8,710 nt of DNA from Acidimicrobiia bacterium (GTDB lineage Bacteria > Actinomycetota > Acidimicrobiia > Acidimicrobiales > Ilumatobacteraceae). Shown here in pieces: positions 1 to 6,162 of the stretch (positions within the stretch are counted from its first letter, which is position 1; each line of letters begins with the position of its first letter). A program made the translations under genes and the position numbers. The notes below the pieces were generated by a model. The model did no database searches, had not been told where the DNA came from, and saw only the letters and a list, made by a program, of their open reading frames with translations. The stretch lies in NCBI GenBank assembly GCA_009927565.1, contig RFMT01000196.1:1-8710 (forward strand). Reading direction: 5' to 3'.

Positions 1-2
1 TT

Positions 3-929
3 TTAGTTTTTGTGGAGGGCTGAGTTGAGACCGCCCCAAGAGCCGGTTCGTTGTGAGGCTTCGACGGCGCCGGTTTGGCTGTTGCGACGGAACAATAAGT
101 TGTTGGCGCCCGATAGTTGGCGAGCTTTGACGATTGTTGCGTCGGGAAGTTTGACCAAAGTGCCGCCCGTGACATAAAGACCCGCTTCGATAATGCAATC
201 GTCGCCAAGACTGATGCCAAGACCGCTGTTGGCGCCGAGCAGACATCGCTTGCCAACACGGATAACTTCTTTGCCGCCACCGGAGAGTGTGCCCATTATT
301 GAGGCACCACCGCCAATGTCTGAGCCATCATCGACAATCACGCCAGCAGATATTCGACCTTCGACCATTGACGTGCCGAGCGTGCCGGCATTGAAATTGC
401 AAAAGCCTTCGTGCATCACTGTTGTGCCTGGGGCAAGATGAGCGCCGAGGCGCACACGTGATGCGTCAGCGATGCGAACACCACTTGGCACTACATAGTC
501 GGTCATACGCGGAAACTTATCGACACCATGAATCGTCAGATGCTCGCCTCGGCGGCGCATGTTAAAAGTGACCTCATCGACTTGATCTAGCGGTACAGCG
601 CCGAGTGATGTCCAGGCGACATTGGCCAACAAACCAAAAATGCCGTCGAGGTTCAAAGAATTTGGCAGCGCCAATCGATGAGACATCAGGTGTAGGCGCA
701 AATATGCGTCTTTGGCATCGCGTGGTGCAGCGCTTGTATCGACAGAAACATTGACGGGCACGATGCCAACACCTCGACGTGGATCAGTGTGCGCTTCGGG
801 CAACGATGACAAAAACTCATCGGGCGCTACTTCGCCCCAGCCCAGTTTGCGAAAGAAGACATCGAGAACTGCGTCGTTTGGTGCGACGGTTGCAACGCCA
901 ACACCCCAGGCAAGTTTCGTGCTACTCAT
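3..929 (-). CDS. dapD: 2,3,4,5-tetrahydropyridine-2,6-dicarboxylate N-succinyltransferase, actinobacterial type
   Basis: Transfers succinyl from succinyl-CoA to tetrahydrodipicolinate in the succinylase branch of the diaminopimelate/lysine pathway; cytosolic. The protein is 308 residues and complete, with an ATG start and TAA stop. This is close to the roughly 317-residue mycobacterial enzyme and differs from the shorter enterobacterial form. Residues 1-145 form the alpha/beta N-terminal part. From about 150 to 265 the sequence shows hexapeptide-type repeats of a left-handed beta helix, followed by a short C-terminal tail. The segment MVEGRIS around Glu190 matches the position of the catalytic Glu199 of the M. 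tuberculosis enzyme, and the Gly-rich segment DIGGGASIMGTLSGGG (204-219) follows. The start is supported by a GAGGTG Shine-Dalgarno site inside lysS and a one-base overlap with the lysS stop. It is probably translated from the same mRNA as lysS. Family assignment is firm from sequence recall; activity is inferred. Confidence 0.95.
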   Translation of the reverse strand: MSSTKLAWGVGVATVAPNDAVLDVFFRKLGWGEVAPDEFLSSLPEAHTDPRRGVGIVPVNVSVDTSAAPRDAKDAYLRLHLMSHRLALPNSLNLDGIFGLLANVAWTSLGAVPLDQVDEVTFNMRRRGEHLTIHGVDKFPRMTDYVVPSGVRIADASRVRLGAHLAPGTTVMHEGFCNFNAGTLGTSMVEGRISAGVIVDDGSDIGGGASIMGTLSGGGKEVIRVGKRCLLGANSGLGISLGDDCIIEAGLYVTGGTLVKLPDATIVKARQLSGANNLLFRRNSQTGAVEASQRTGSWGGLNSALHKN

Positions 930-2470
930 TATTCGAACACCTCGGGTCGCAATGTCGGAAACAGAATTACGTCTTTGATGCTGGTTGCACCACTCAACAA
1001 CATGACCAGCCGGTCGATGCCAATGCCGAGACCGCCCGTTGGTGGCAGACCAAATTCGAGCGCTCGCAAATAATCTTCATCGATTGTGCCGGCTTCAAGA
1101 TTGCCGGCGAGTTTTGATTTTGCCTCCTCGTTGAAGCGTTCGCGTTGTTCAATAGGGTCGTTCAATTCGCTGAAGCCGTTGGCCAATTCATGGGTGCCGA
1201 CGAACAATTCAAATCTTTCTGTCAAGAATGGGTCGTTGCGGTCAACCCGCGCCAAGGGCGATATTTCAACCGGATGACCAGTTACAAACGTCGGTTCGAT
1301 CAAAGTTGATTCGGATTTCTCGGCGAAAATTTCTTCGATAATGCGACCCGAACCCCAACGCGCTTCGACGTTGATGCCATTCTTTTTTGCGATCTTACGA
1401 AGCGAATCAACTGATTGCGAAGGATGAACTTTTTCGCCGACTGCCTCACTTGCAAGGTCAATCATTCGAACCCGGCGCCAAGGTTTGGCGAGGTCGCATT
1501 CTGTGTCGCGAATGTTTACAAAAGTCGTGCCGAGCGCGTCGTTTGCAGCATTGCGAATTAGAACTTCAGTTAGATCCATAACGTCGGTGTGGTCGGCAAA
1601 TGCCTGGTAAGACTCCATCATTGTGAACTCTGGGTTGTGGCGCGTCGAAATGCCCTCGTTTCGAAACACTCGTCCGATTTCGAATACACGCTCCATGCCG
1701 CCGACGATTAATCGCTTGAGATGCAATTCGAGGGCGATGCGCAAGAAAAGGGGCATGTCGAGAGTGTTGTGATGTGTGAGAAATGGTCGAGCGTGGGCGC
1801 CACCAGCCTCGATATGCAAAACAGGTGTCTCGACCTCGATGTAATCGCGTTCACGAAGCGTTCGGCGAAAACTAGCGATCGTTGCATGTCGCACTTCGAA
1901 GACTCGACGCGCTTCATCGTTGACAATGAGGTCTGCATAACGTTGGCGATATCGCGTATCGATATCTGTGAGACCGTGAAACTTGTCGGGGAGTGGTCGC
2001 AAAGCTTTTGAAAGCAACTCGACAGCGGTCACCTTTATTGAAAGTTCGCCTTTGCGCGTCGTCATGACCGCGCCGTGTGCGCCAACCCAGTCACCGAGAT
2101 CTAAATTATTGATCGCATCAAATTGCGAATCGCCAACAGTCGCTTTTGAGACAAACAACTGGATCTCTGCACTTCGATCTTTGATCGTGATGAAAATTAG
2201 TTTGCCTTGGTCGCGCTTGAGCATGATTCGCCCAGCAACTGCAGCGACCGTCTCTGTTTCTGAACCGGCTTCAAGCGACGCAAACATTTCACGCAATTCG
2301 CCGAGCGTGTGGGTTCTATCGAATCGGTATGGATAAGGATTCGAACCCGAACCACGAATTTCGTTGACGGCATTCAGTCGACGAGAGCGCTCAATCGCAA
2401 AGCCACTGACGTGTTCAGCCCCAGACTTCTGGTCTGATGACTGTTCTTGACTTGCTGGTGTTTCTGTCAC
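929..2470 (-). CDS. lysS: Lysyl-tRNA synthetase, class II
   Basis: Charges tRNA-Lys with lysine using ATP; cytosolic. It has 513 residues, normal for bacterial class II LysRS. After a polar N-terminal tail, the NPYPYRF segment (44-50) leads into an OB-fold anticodon-binding domain (about 73-155). The class II catalytic domain follows: motif 1 region near 200-218 (ERDYIEVETP), motif 2 at about 261-291 (RVFEIGRVFRNEG, then RHNPEFTMME), and motif 3 at 479-492 (GGLGIGIDRLVMLL). All three motifs appear intact. The start is GTG, with only a weak purine stretch upstream. No ATG occurs early in the frame, and the conserved NPYPY region would be lost with a later start. The gene follows the carboxylase gene after 75 bases and overlaps dapD by one base (TAATG). 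There are no signs of truncation. Confidence 0.97.
   Translation of the reverse strand: MTETPASQEQSSDQKSGAEHVSGFAIERSRRLNAVNEIRGSGSNPYPYRFDRTHTLGELREMFASLEAGSETETVAAVAGRIMLKRDQGKLIFITIKDRSAEIQLFVSKATVGDSQFDAINNLDLGDWVGAHGAVMTTRKGELSIKVTAVELLSKALRPLPDKFHGLTDIDTRYRQRYADLIVNDEARRVFEVRHATIASFRRTLRERDYIEVETPVLHIEAGGAHARPFLTHHNTLDMPLFLRIALELHLKRLIVGGMERVFEIGRVFRNEGISTRHNPEFTMMESYQAFADHTDVMDLTEVLIRNAANDALGTTFVNIRDTECDLAKPWRRVRMIDLASEAVGEKVHPSQSVDSLRKIAKKNGINVEARWGSGRIIEEIFAEKSESTLIEPTFVTGHPVEISPLARVDRNDPFLTERFELFVGTHELANGFSELNDPIEQRERFNEEAKSKLAGNLEAGTIDEDYLRALEFGLPPTGGLGIGIDRLVMLLSGATSIKDVILFPTLRPEVFE
938..943 (-). promoter_or_regulatory. Shine-Dalgarno site of dapD inside the lysS 3' end
   Basis: The minus strand reads GAGGTG, a six-base match to the 16S anti-Shine-Dalgarno complement, eight bases before the dapD ATG. 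It lies in the codons for Glu-Val near the LysS C-terminus. It fixes the dapD start and, with the TAATG junction, suggests translational coupling. It is the best ribosome binding site in the window. Confidence 0.7.
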
Positions 2471-2482
2471 TTTTCTCGCTTC

Positions 2483-2511
2483 GTAAAAACTGTTGCTTTG
2501 CTGATGTTCAA
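2483..2511 (-). promoter_or_regulatory. Possible weak promoter for lysS-dapD
   Basis: In the 75-base gap upstream of lysS the minus strand has TTGAAC (2506-2511) and TTTTAC (2483-2488) separated by 17 bases. The -35 matches the sigma-70 consensus at four of six positions and the -10 at only three. The predicted start would lie a few bases from the GTG codon, giving a very short leader. I see no terminator hairpin in this gap, so readthrough from the carboxylase gene is equally possible. Confidence 0.2.
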
Positions 2512-2545
2512 CTGTAATTCAGCGCAACGCCCAATGACTAAGTGA

Positions 2546-4297
2546 TTATTCAATGACCAGCAATACATCGCCGCTGCCGACGGTGTCACCAGCCTTGCAA
2601 TTGATTTTGGAAACCTTGCCTGACTTATCGGCCCGAATCTGGTTTTCCATTTTCATTGCTTCAAGTACGAGCACTGCATCACCTTGAGCAACGGTTTGGC
2701 CCTCAGATACAAGCACTTTGATCACTGTGCCTTGCATCGGGGCGGTGATCGTGCCACTCGCAGCGCCTGCTGATTGACTCGCACTTCGGGATGCTGACCG
2801 AGTCTTTTGTGCAGTCGGCGCCGCGCCACCTACGGGTGGTACCCAGACTTTGACATCAAATCGCTTTCCGTTGACCTCGACGACCGTGCTTTTTTCGACT
2901 AATCCTTCGCTGTTTTGCTGAGTCTCGCCCGTATTTGACACGAGTTTCGAAAGATCAAGTTTTTCTTCAACCCATTTCGTCGAGTGTTTTGTGGCGGCGA
3001 AGTCAGGATGACGCAAAATTGCTAGATCGGCTTCGATTGTGGTGTGCAAGCCTTCGATTTTGGTTTCTTCAAGCGCACGAATTGTTCGGGCAATCGCTGA
3101 TTCGCGATCTTTGCCCCAGACAATTAGTTTGCCGACCAAATTGTCGTAGTACTGGCTTACCGTGTCGCCTGACTCGTAGCCGCCATCAAACCGCACCCCA
3201 AAACCGTCTGGAGTTGTCAGTTTGGTGATCGTGCCTGGTGACGGCAAAAACTTGCCGCCGGTCGGATTCTCGGCGTTTATTCGAACCTCAATTGCGTGCC
3301 CGTGACGTGCTGCCAAAATTTGTTTTTGGGTCATTGGCAGTTTTTCGCCTGCGGCAACTCTGATTTGCCATTCGACTAGATCGATTCCAGTTATCAATTC
3401 ACTAACTGGGTGTTCAACTTGAAGACGAGTGTTCATTTCAAGGAAGAAGAATTCTTCATCTTGATAAATAAATTCGACGGTGCCCGCGTTGAAATAGCCG
3501 ACTGCTTTTGCGGCTTTAACAGCCGCCGCACCCATCGCATCTTCGACGCCATCGGGTAAAGCCGGTGCCGGTGCTTCTTCGATCAATTTTTGGTGACGTC
3601 GCTGCGCCGAACAGTCACGAGATGAAATCCACACCACATTGCCGTGAGTGTCGCCGACGAGTTGAATCTCGATATGTCGTGGCCACGAGAGGTATTTCTC
3701 GACATAAATTTCATCGCGTCCGAAGAATGCTTTCGACTCGCGCTGCGCAGACTCCATAGCTTCTTGAACACTTTTTTCGTCGTGTACGACTTTCATGCCG
3801 CGACCACCACCGCCGTACGCGGCTTTGATTGCAACTGGAAACCCATGGGTTTTTGCGAATCGCGAAATTTCGTCGGCGCTCTTCAAAAATTCGGTTGTGC
3901 CAGGCACAATTGGCGCGCCACCTCGAAGTGCCGCCTTGCGTGATGAAACTTTGTCACCCATTTCAACGATTGCTGCGGGTGGTGGGCCGATAAACGTGAC
4001 ACCCATATCGGTAATTGTCTTGGCAAAATCTGCGTTCTCGCTGAAGAAGCCATACCCCGGATGAACAGCATCTGCGCCGCTTAGTTTTATCGCCTCAATG
4101 ATTGCGCTGGTATTCAAATAGCTCTCGGCTGCGGTCTGACCGCCCAGTGCGTATGCCTCGTCGGCGAGACGCACATGCAGTGCGTTGCGGTCAAGTTCGC
4201 TATAGACGGCGACAGTGGCGATGCCCATTTCGCGAGCGGTGCGAATTACGCGTACAGCAATTTCGCCACGGTTAGCGATCAGAATCTTCTTAAGCAC
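2546..4297 (-). CDS. accA3: Acyl-CoA carboxylase alpha chain: biotin carboxylase fused to biotin carrier domain
   Basis: Carries out ATP-dependent carboxylation of biotin on its own carrier domain. A separate carboxyltransferase beta subunit, not present here, would pass the carboxyl to acetyl-, propionyl- or a longer acyl-CoA. The 583 residues match the actinobacterial AccA layout. The biotin carboxylase N-domain is about 1-113 (KKILIANRGEIAVR). The ATP-grasp domain follows, with the glycine loop GGGGRGMK (162-169) and catalytic EMNTRLQVEHPVSE (287-300). The C-domain extends to about 445. An Ala/Ser-rich linker (490-514) precedes the biotinyl domain (515-583), where EAMKMEN places the biotinylated lysine at Lys549. 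The GTG start is fixed by an in-frame TAG two codons upstream. The acyl substrate cannot be told from this subunit, and the symbol is by analogy to M. tuberculosis AccA3. It is divergent from birA, whose product should biotinylate Lys549. Confidence 0.93.
   Translation of the reverse strand: MLKKILIANRGEIAVRVIRTAREMGIATVAVYSELDRNALHVRLADEAYALGGQTAAESYLNTSAIIEAIKLSGADAVHPGYGFFSENADFAKTITDMGVTFIGPPPAAIVEMGDKVSSRKAALRGGAPIVPGTTEFLKSADEISRFAKTHGFPVAIKAAYGGGGRGMKVVHDEKSVQEAMESAQRESKAFFGRDEIYVEKYLSWPRHIEIQLVGDTHGNVVWISSRDCSAQRRHQKLIEEAPAPALPDGVEDAMGAAAVKAAKAVGYFNAGTVEFIYQDEEFFFLEMNTRLQVEHPVSELITGIDLVEWQIRVAAGEKLPMTQKQILAARHGHAIEVRINAENPTGGKFLPSPGTITKLTTPDGFGVRFDGGYESGDTVSQYYDNLVGKLIVWGKDRESAIARTIRALEETKIEGLHTTIEADLAILRHPDFAATKHSTKWVEEKLDLSKLVSNTGETQQNSEGLVEKSTVVEVNGKRFDVKVWVPPVGGAAPTAQKTRSASRSASQSAGAASGTITAPMQGTVIKVLVSEGQTVAQGDAVLVLEAMKMENQIRADKSGKVSKINCKAGDTVGSGDVLLVIE
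2651..2653 (-). other. Biotinylation-site codon (Lys549 of the carboxylase)
   Basis: This AAA codon encodes the lysine in the EAMKM motif of the C-terminal biotinyl domain, the residue modified by biotin protein ligase in this family. The flanking Met residues on both sides are present, as in canonical carriers. Confidence 0.9.
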
Positions 4298-4301
4298 GGG
4301 C

Positions 4302-4307
4302 TACTAT
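4302..4307 (+). promoter_or_regulatory. Candidate birA -10 box in the 18-base divergent gap
   Basis: The plus strand reads TACTAT, matching TATAAT at positions 1, 2, 5 and 6, with eight bases between it and the birA ATG. Transcription would start at or next to the ATG, giving a leaderless mRNA, which fits the absence of a Shine-Dalgarno sequence. No good -35 is seen. On the minus strand the overlapping AATAGT (4303-4308) could serve the carboxylase gene. A better-matched alternative for that gene is TTGGCA (4354-4359) and TGTTAT (4329-4334) inside birA, although with a long 19-base spacer. Confidence 0.35.
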
Positions 4308-4315
4308 TCTCGCCG

Positions 4316-5092
4316 ATGGCAAGCACCGATAACAACTGGCAAAAATCAAACGTTGCCAATATGCCAGAAAGCTGGGTGGTGCAACGGGTCGCCGAAACGG
4401 GCAGCACAAACACCGATTTGTTTGGCGGTGCTCAGAATGGCGCCCAACATCACACTGCGCTGATGGCTGACAATCAGACAGCTGGCCGTGGTCGTCTCGA
4501 TCGCACTTGGGAAGCCCAATCTGGAGCAAATTTGTTGGTTTCGTTGTTGTTTAGAGAACCACACAGCGAGATTTCTTTATGCCAAAGAGTTGTCGCAGTG
4601 TCGGCGGTGCGGGCATGCCGAAAATTTATTGCTGACAATCAGGTCGCAAGCAGCTTGATCAATTTGAAGTGGCCAAATGATTTATTGCTGAATGAAAAAA
4701 AGTTTGGCGGCATGTTGAGTGTTGCCAACACCGAGCAGACCTTCATCGTCGTCGGTATCGGAATCAACATCTCGTGGGCGCCTGAATATGCTGCGAAATT
4801 GAAAGATCTCAAACTTCGGCAATCAGTCGAGCCACTTGAGTTGCTACACACTCTGCTTGAGCAGATAGATGTAGTTGAAAAACTTTCCGGGGAGCAGTTG
4901 CATGACGAATATGTCGATTTGTTGGCGACACTCAATAAAAAGGTACGAGTCGAGTTGACGAATGGACATGTCATTACTGGGCGCGCAACTTCACTTGAAT
5001 CAGATGGTCGGCTCGTAATTGAGACAGAAGATGAGAAAATTCTGATTGACACAGGTGACGTAGTGCACCTTCGTGATGCAAATCACGAGTAA
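4316..5092 (+). CDS. birA: Biotin--[acetyl-CoA-carboxylase] ligase, monofunctional
   Basis: Activates biotin with ATP to biotinyl-AMP and transfers it to the carrier-domain lysine of biotin enzymes; cytosolic. From the ATG at 4316 it has 258 residues, similar to the mycobacterial ligase. Visible motifs are TGSTN (28-32), the biotin/adenylate loop GRGRLDRTW (57-65), KWPND with the key lysine Lys118, KKFGGML (128-134) and GIGIN (147-151). An SH3-like C-terminal domain spans about 205-253. There is no N-terminal helix-turn-helix, so it should not act as a biotin-operon repressor like E. coli BirA. The frame stays open upstream to an ATG at 4175, but that stretch is antisense to the carboxylase N-terminus and encodes nothing family-like, so I reject it. 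It is followed closely by the LCP gene, probably on the same mRNA. Confidence 0.93.
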   Translation: MASTDNNWQKSNVANMPESWVVQRVAETGSTNTDLFGGAQNGAQHHTALMADNQTAGRGRLDRTWEAQSGANLLVSLLFREPHSEISLCQRVVAVSAVRACRKFIADNQVASSLINLKWPNDLLLNEKKFGGMLSVANTEQTFIVVGIGINISWAPEYAAKLKDLKLRQSVEPLELLHTLLEQIDVVEKLSGEQLHDEYVDLLATLNKKVRVELTNGHVITGRATSLESDGRLVIETEDEKILIDTGDVVHLRDANHE

Positions 5093-5103
5093 CTTTGAAC
5101 GGC

Positions 5104-6126
5104 ATGGCGCAAAAAATCAAAAGCCCAAAACGAAAGGCGCCTAACAAGTCTGCTTTAGTTGCTGCTCTAGTCGTCTTTGTCTCACTTAGCGTGGCAGGTG
5201 CCAGGCAGATTGTGTCTGCAACAAACCAACAACTTGACACCGTTCAACGTGATCTTGAAGCGACATCGGCACTCTCTGCACCGAGTGCCGGTTTTGAAAA
5301 TTATCTTTTGGTTGGCTCTGACTCTCGAGATGGCGCCGACCCAAACGACCCAGACTTTGCGACGATGGGCAACGAAGGAGATGTCTCTGGTCGGCGCAGT
5401 GACACGTTGATGGTGTTTCATTATGACCAAGCGACTGGGGCAGGGGCACTTTTATCGTTTCCGCGCGACCTTTGGGTGCGTATTGGCGATGGTGAGAATA
5501 CGGCGCGCATCAACACTGCGTATCAAGAAGGCTCTGATGTATTGGTGCGCACGATGCAAGCTAATTTCAATATCCCGATTCATCATTATTTAGAGATCAA
5601 TTTTCAAGGCTTCAAGGGTTTAGTTGACGCGATTGGTGGTGTGCAGATTTGTGTTCAATTTCCATCACGTGACAAAAAAACCGGTTTGTATATGACCCCG
5701 GGTTGCAACACTCTTGATGGCGTTGAGGCTCTGGCATTTGCGCGAAGCAGATATTTTGAAACAAAGATCGACAACGAATGGAAGATTGATGGTTCTTCGG
5801 ACATCGGTCGAGGCAAACGCCAGCGAAAATTCATTGCAGCGATGCTGAACTCTGGTTTGACCCGGGTGTTGTCCAACCCATTTACGGTTGCAAGTGCCTT
5901 TGACGGTGTGACTGGCGCAATCATCACAGACAGCAATCTCGACCTGGCAGAATTTGCGAAAAAGATGCGACCTGCAGCCAAAGGCGATATCAGTCGGTTT
6001 TCGCTCGATGTATATAGCGACACCATCGCAGGAAATTCGATTCTTAAGTTGGGTGAGGGCTCGGCAGCCGTGTTGGCATTCTTTGGTGGTCTCGGCCCAG
6101 CGCCAGAACCAGAAGTTGGTGATTAA
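5104..6126 (+). CDS. LytR-CpsA-Psr (LCP) family cell-wall glycopolymer ligase
   Basis: LCP proteins transfer lipid-linked glycopolymers onto peptidoglycan at the outer face of the membrane; in mycobacteria the acceptor reaction attaches arabinogalactan. From ATG the protein has 340 residues. A basic N-terminus (KIKSPKRK) and one membrane helix (about 16-33) anchor it, with the rest outside. The LCP domain runs from about 66 to 247. It shows GSDSR (71-75), RSDT (98-101), SFPRD (118-122), INTAY (136-140), FARSRY (212-217) and DIGRGKRQ (233-240), which include the conserved Asp and Arg residues that bind Mg and pyrophosphate in this family. Cys183 and Cys201 could form a disulfide. No LytR_C domain follows. 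An in-frame TTG at 5095 would add three residues; neither start has a good ribosome binding site. It lies just after birA, suggesting one operon. The polymer moved is unknown. Confidence 0.9.
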   Translation: MAQKIKSPKRKAPNKSALVAALVVFVSLSVAGARQIVSATNQQLDTVQRDLEATSALSAPSAGFENYLLVGSDSRDGADPNDPDFATMGNEGDVSGRRSDTLMVFHYDQATGAGALLSFPRDLWVRIGDGENTARINTAYQEGSDVLVRTMQANFNIPIHHYLEINFQGFKGLVDAIGGVQICVQFPSRDKKTGLYMTPGCNTLDGVEALAFARSRYFETKIDNEWKIDGSSDIGRGKRQRKFIAAMLNSGLTRVLSNPFTVASAFDGVTGAIITDSNLDLAEFAKKMRPAAKGDISRFSLDVYSDTIAGNSILKLGEGSAAVLAFFGGLGPAPEPEVGD

Positions 6127-6162
6127 TGCTTCGCAGTAACTGGCTCTAATTAACTGATTGAG

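Noticed and set aside
2471..2545. Lysine riboswitch or T-box upstream of lysS
   Set aside because: The gap is only 75 bases, far shorter than a lysine riboswitch or T-box, and shows no matching stems or T-box core.
4175..4315. Longer birA reading frame starting at an ATG at 4175
   Set aside because: It runs antisense through the first 41 codons of the carboxylase, and its translation has no biotin-ligase or HTH similarity. The ATG at 4316 gives the normal length for a monofunctional ligase.
4639..5052. Minus-strand open frame of 137 codons opposite birA
   Set aside because: Ser- and Thr-rich translation mirroring birA codons, with no motif or start signal; a shadow frame.
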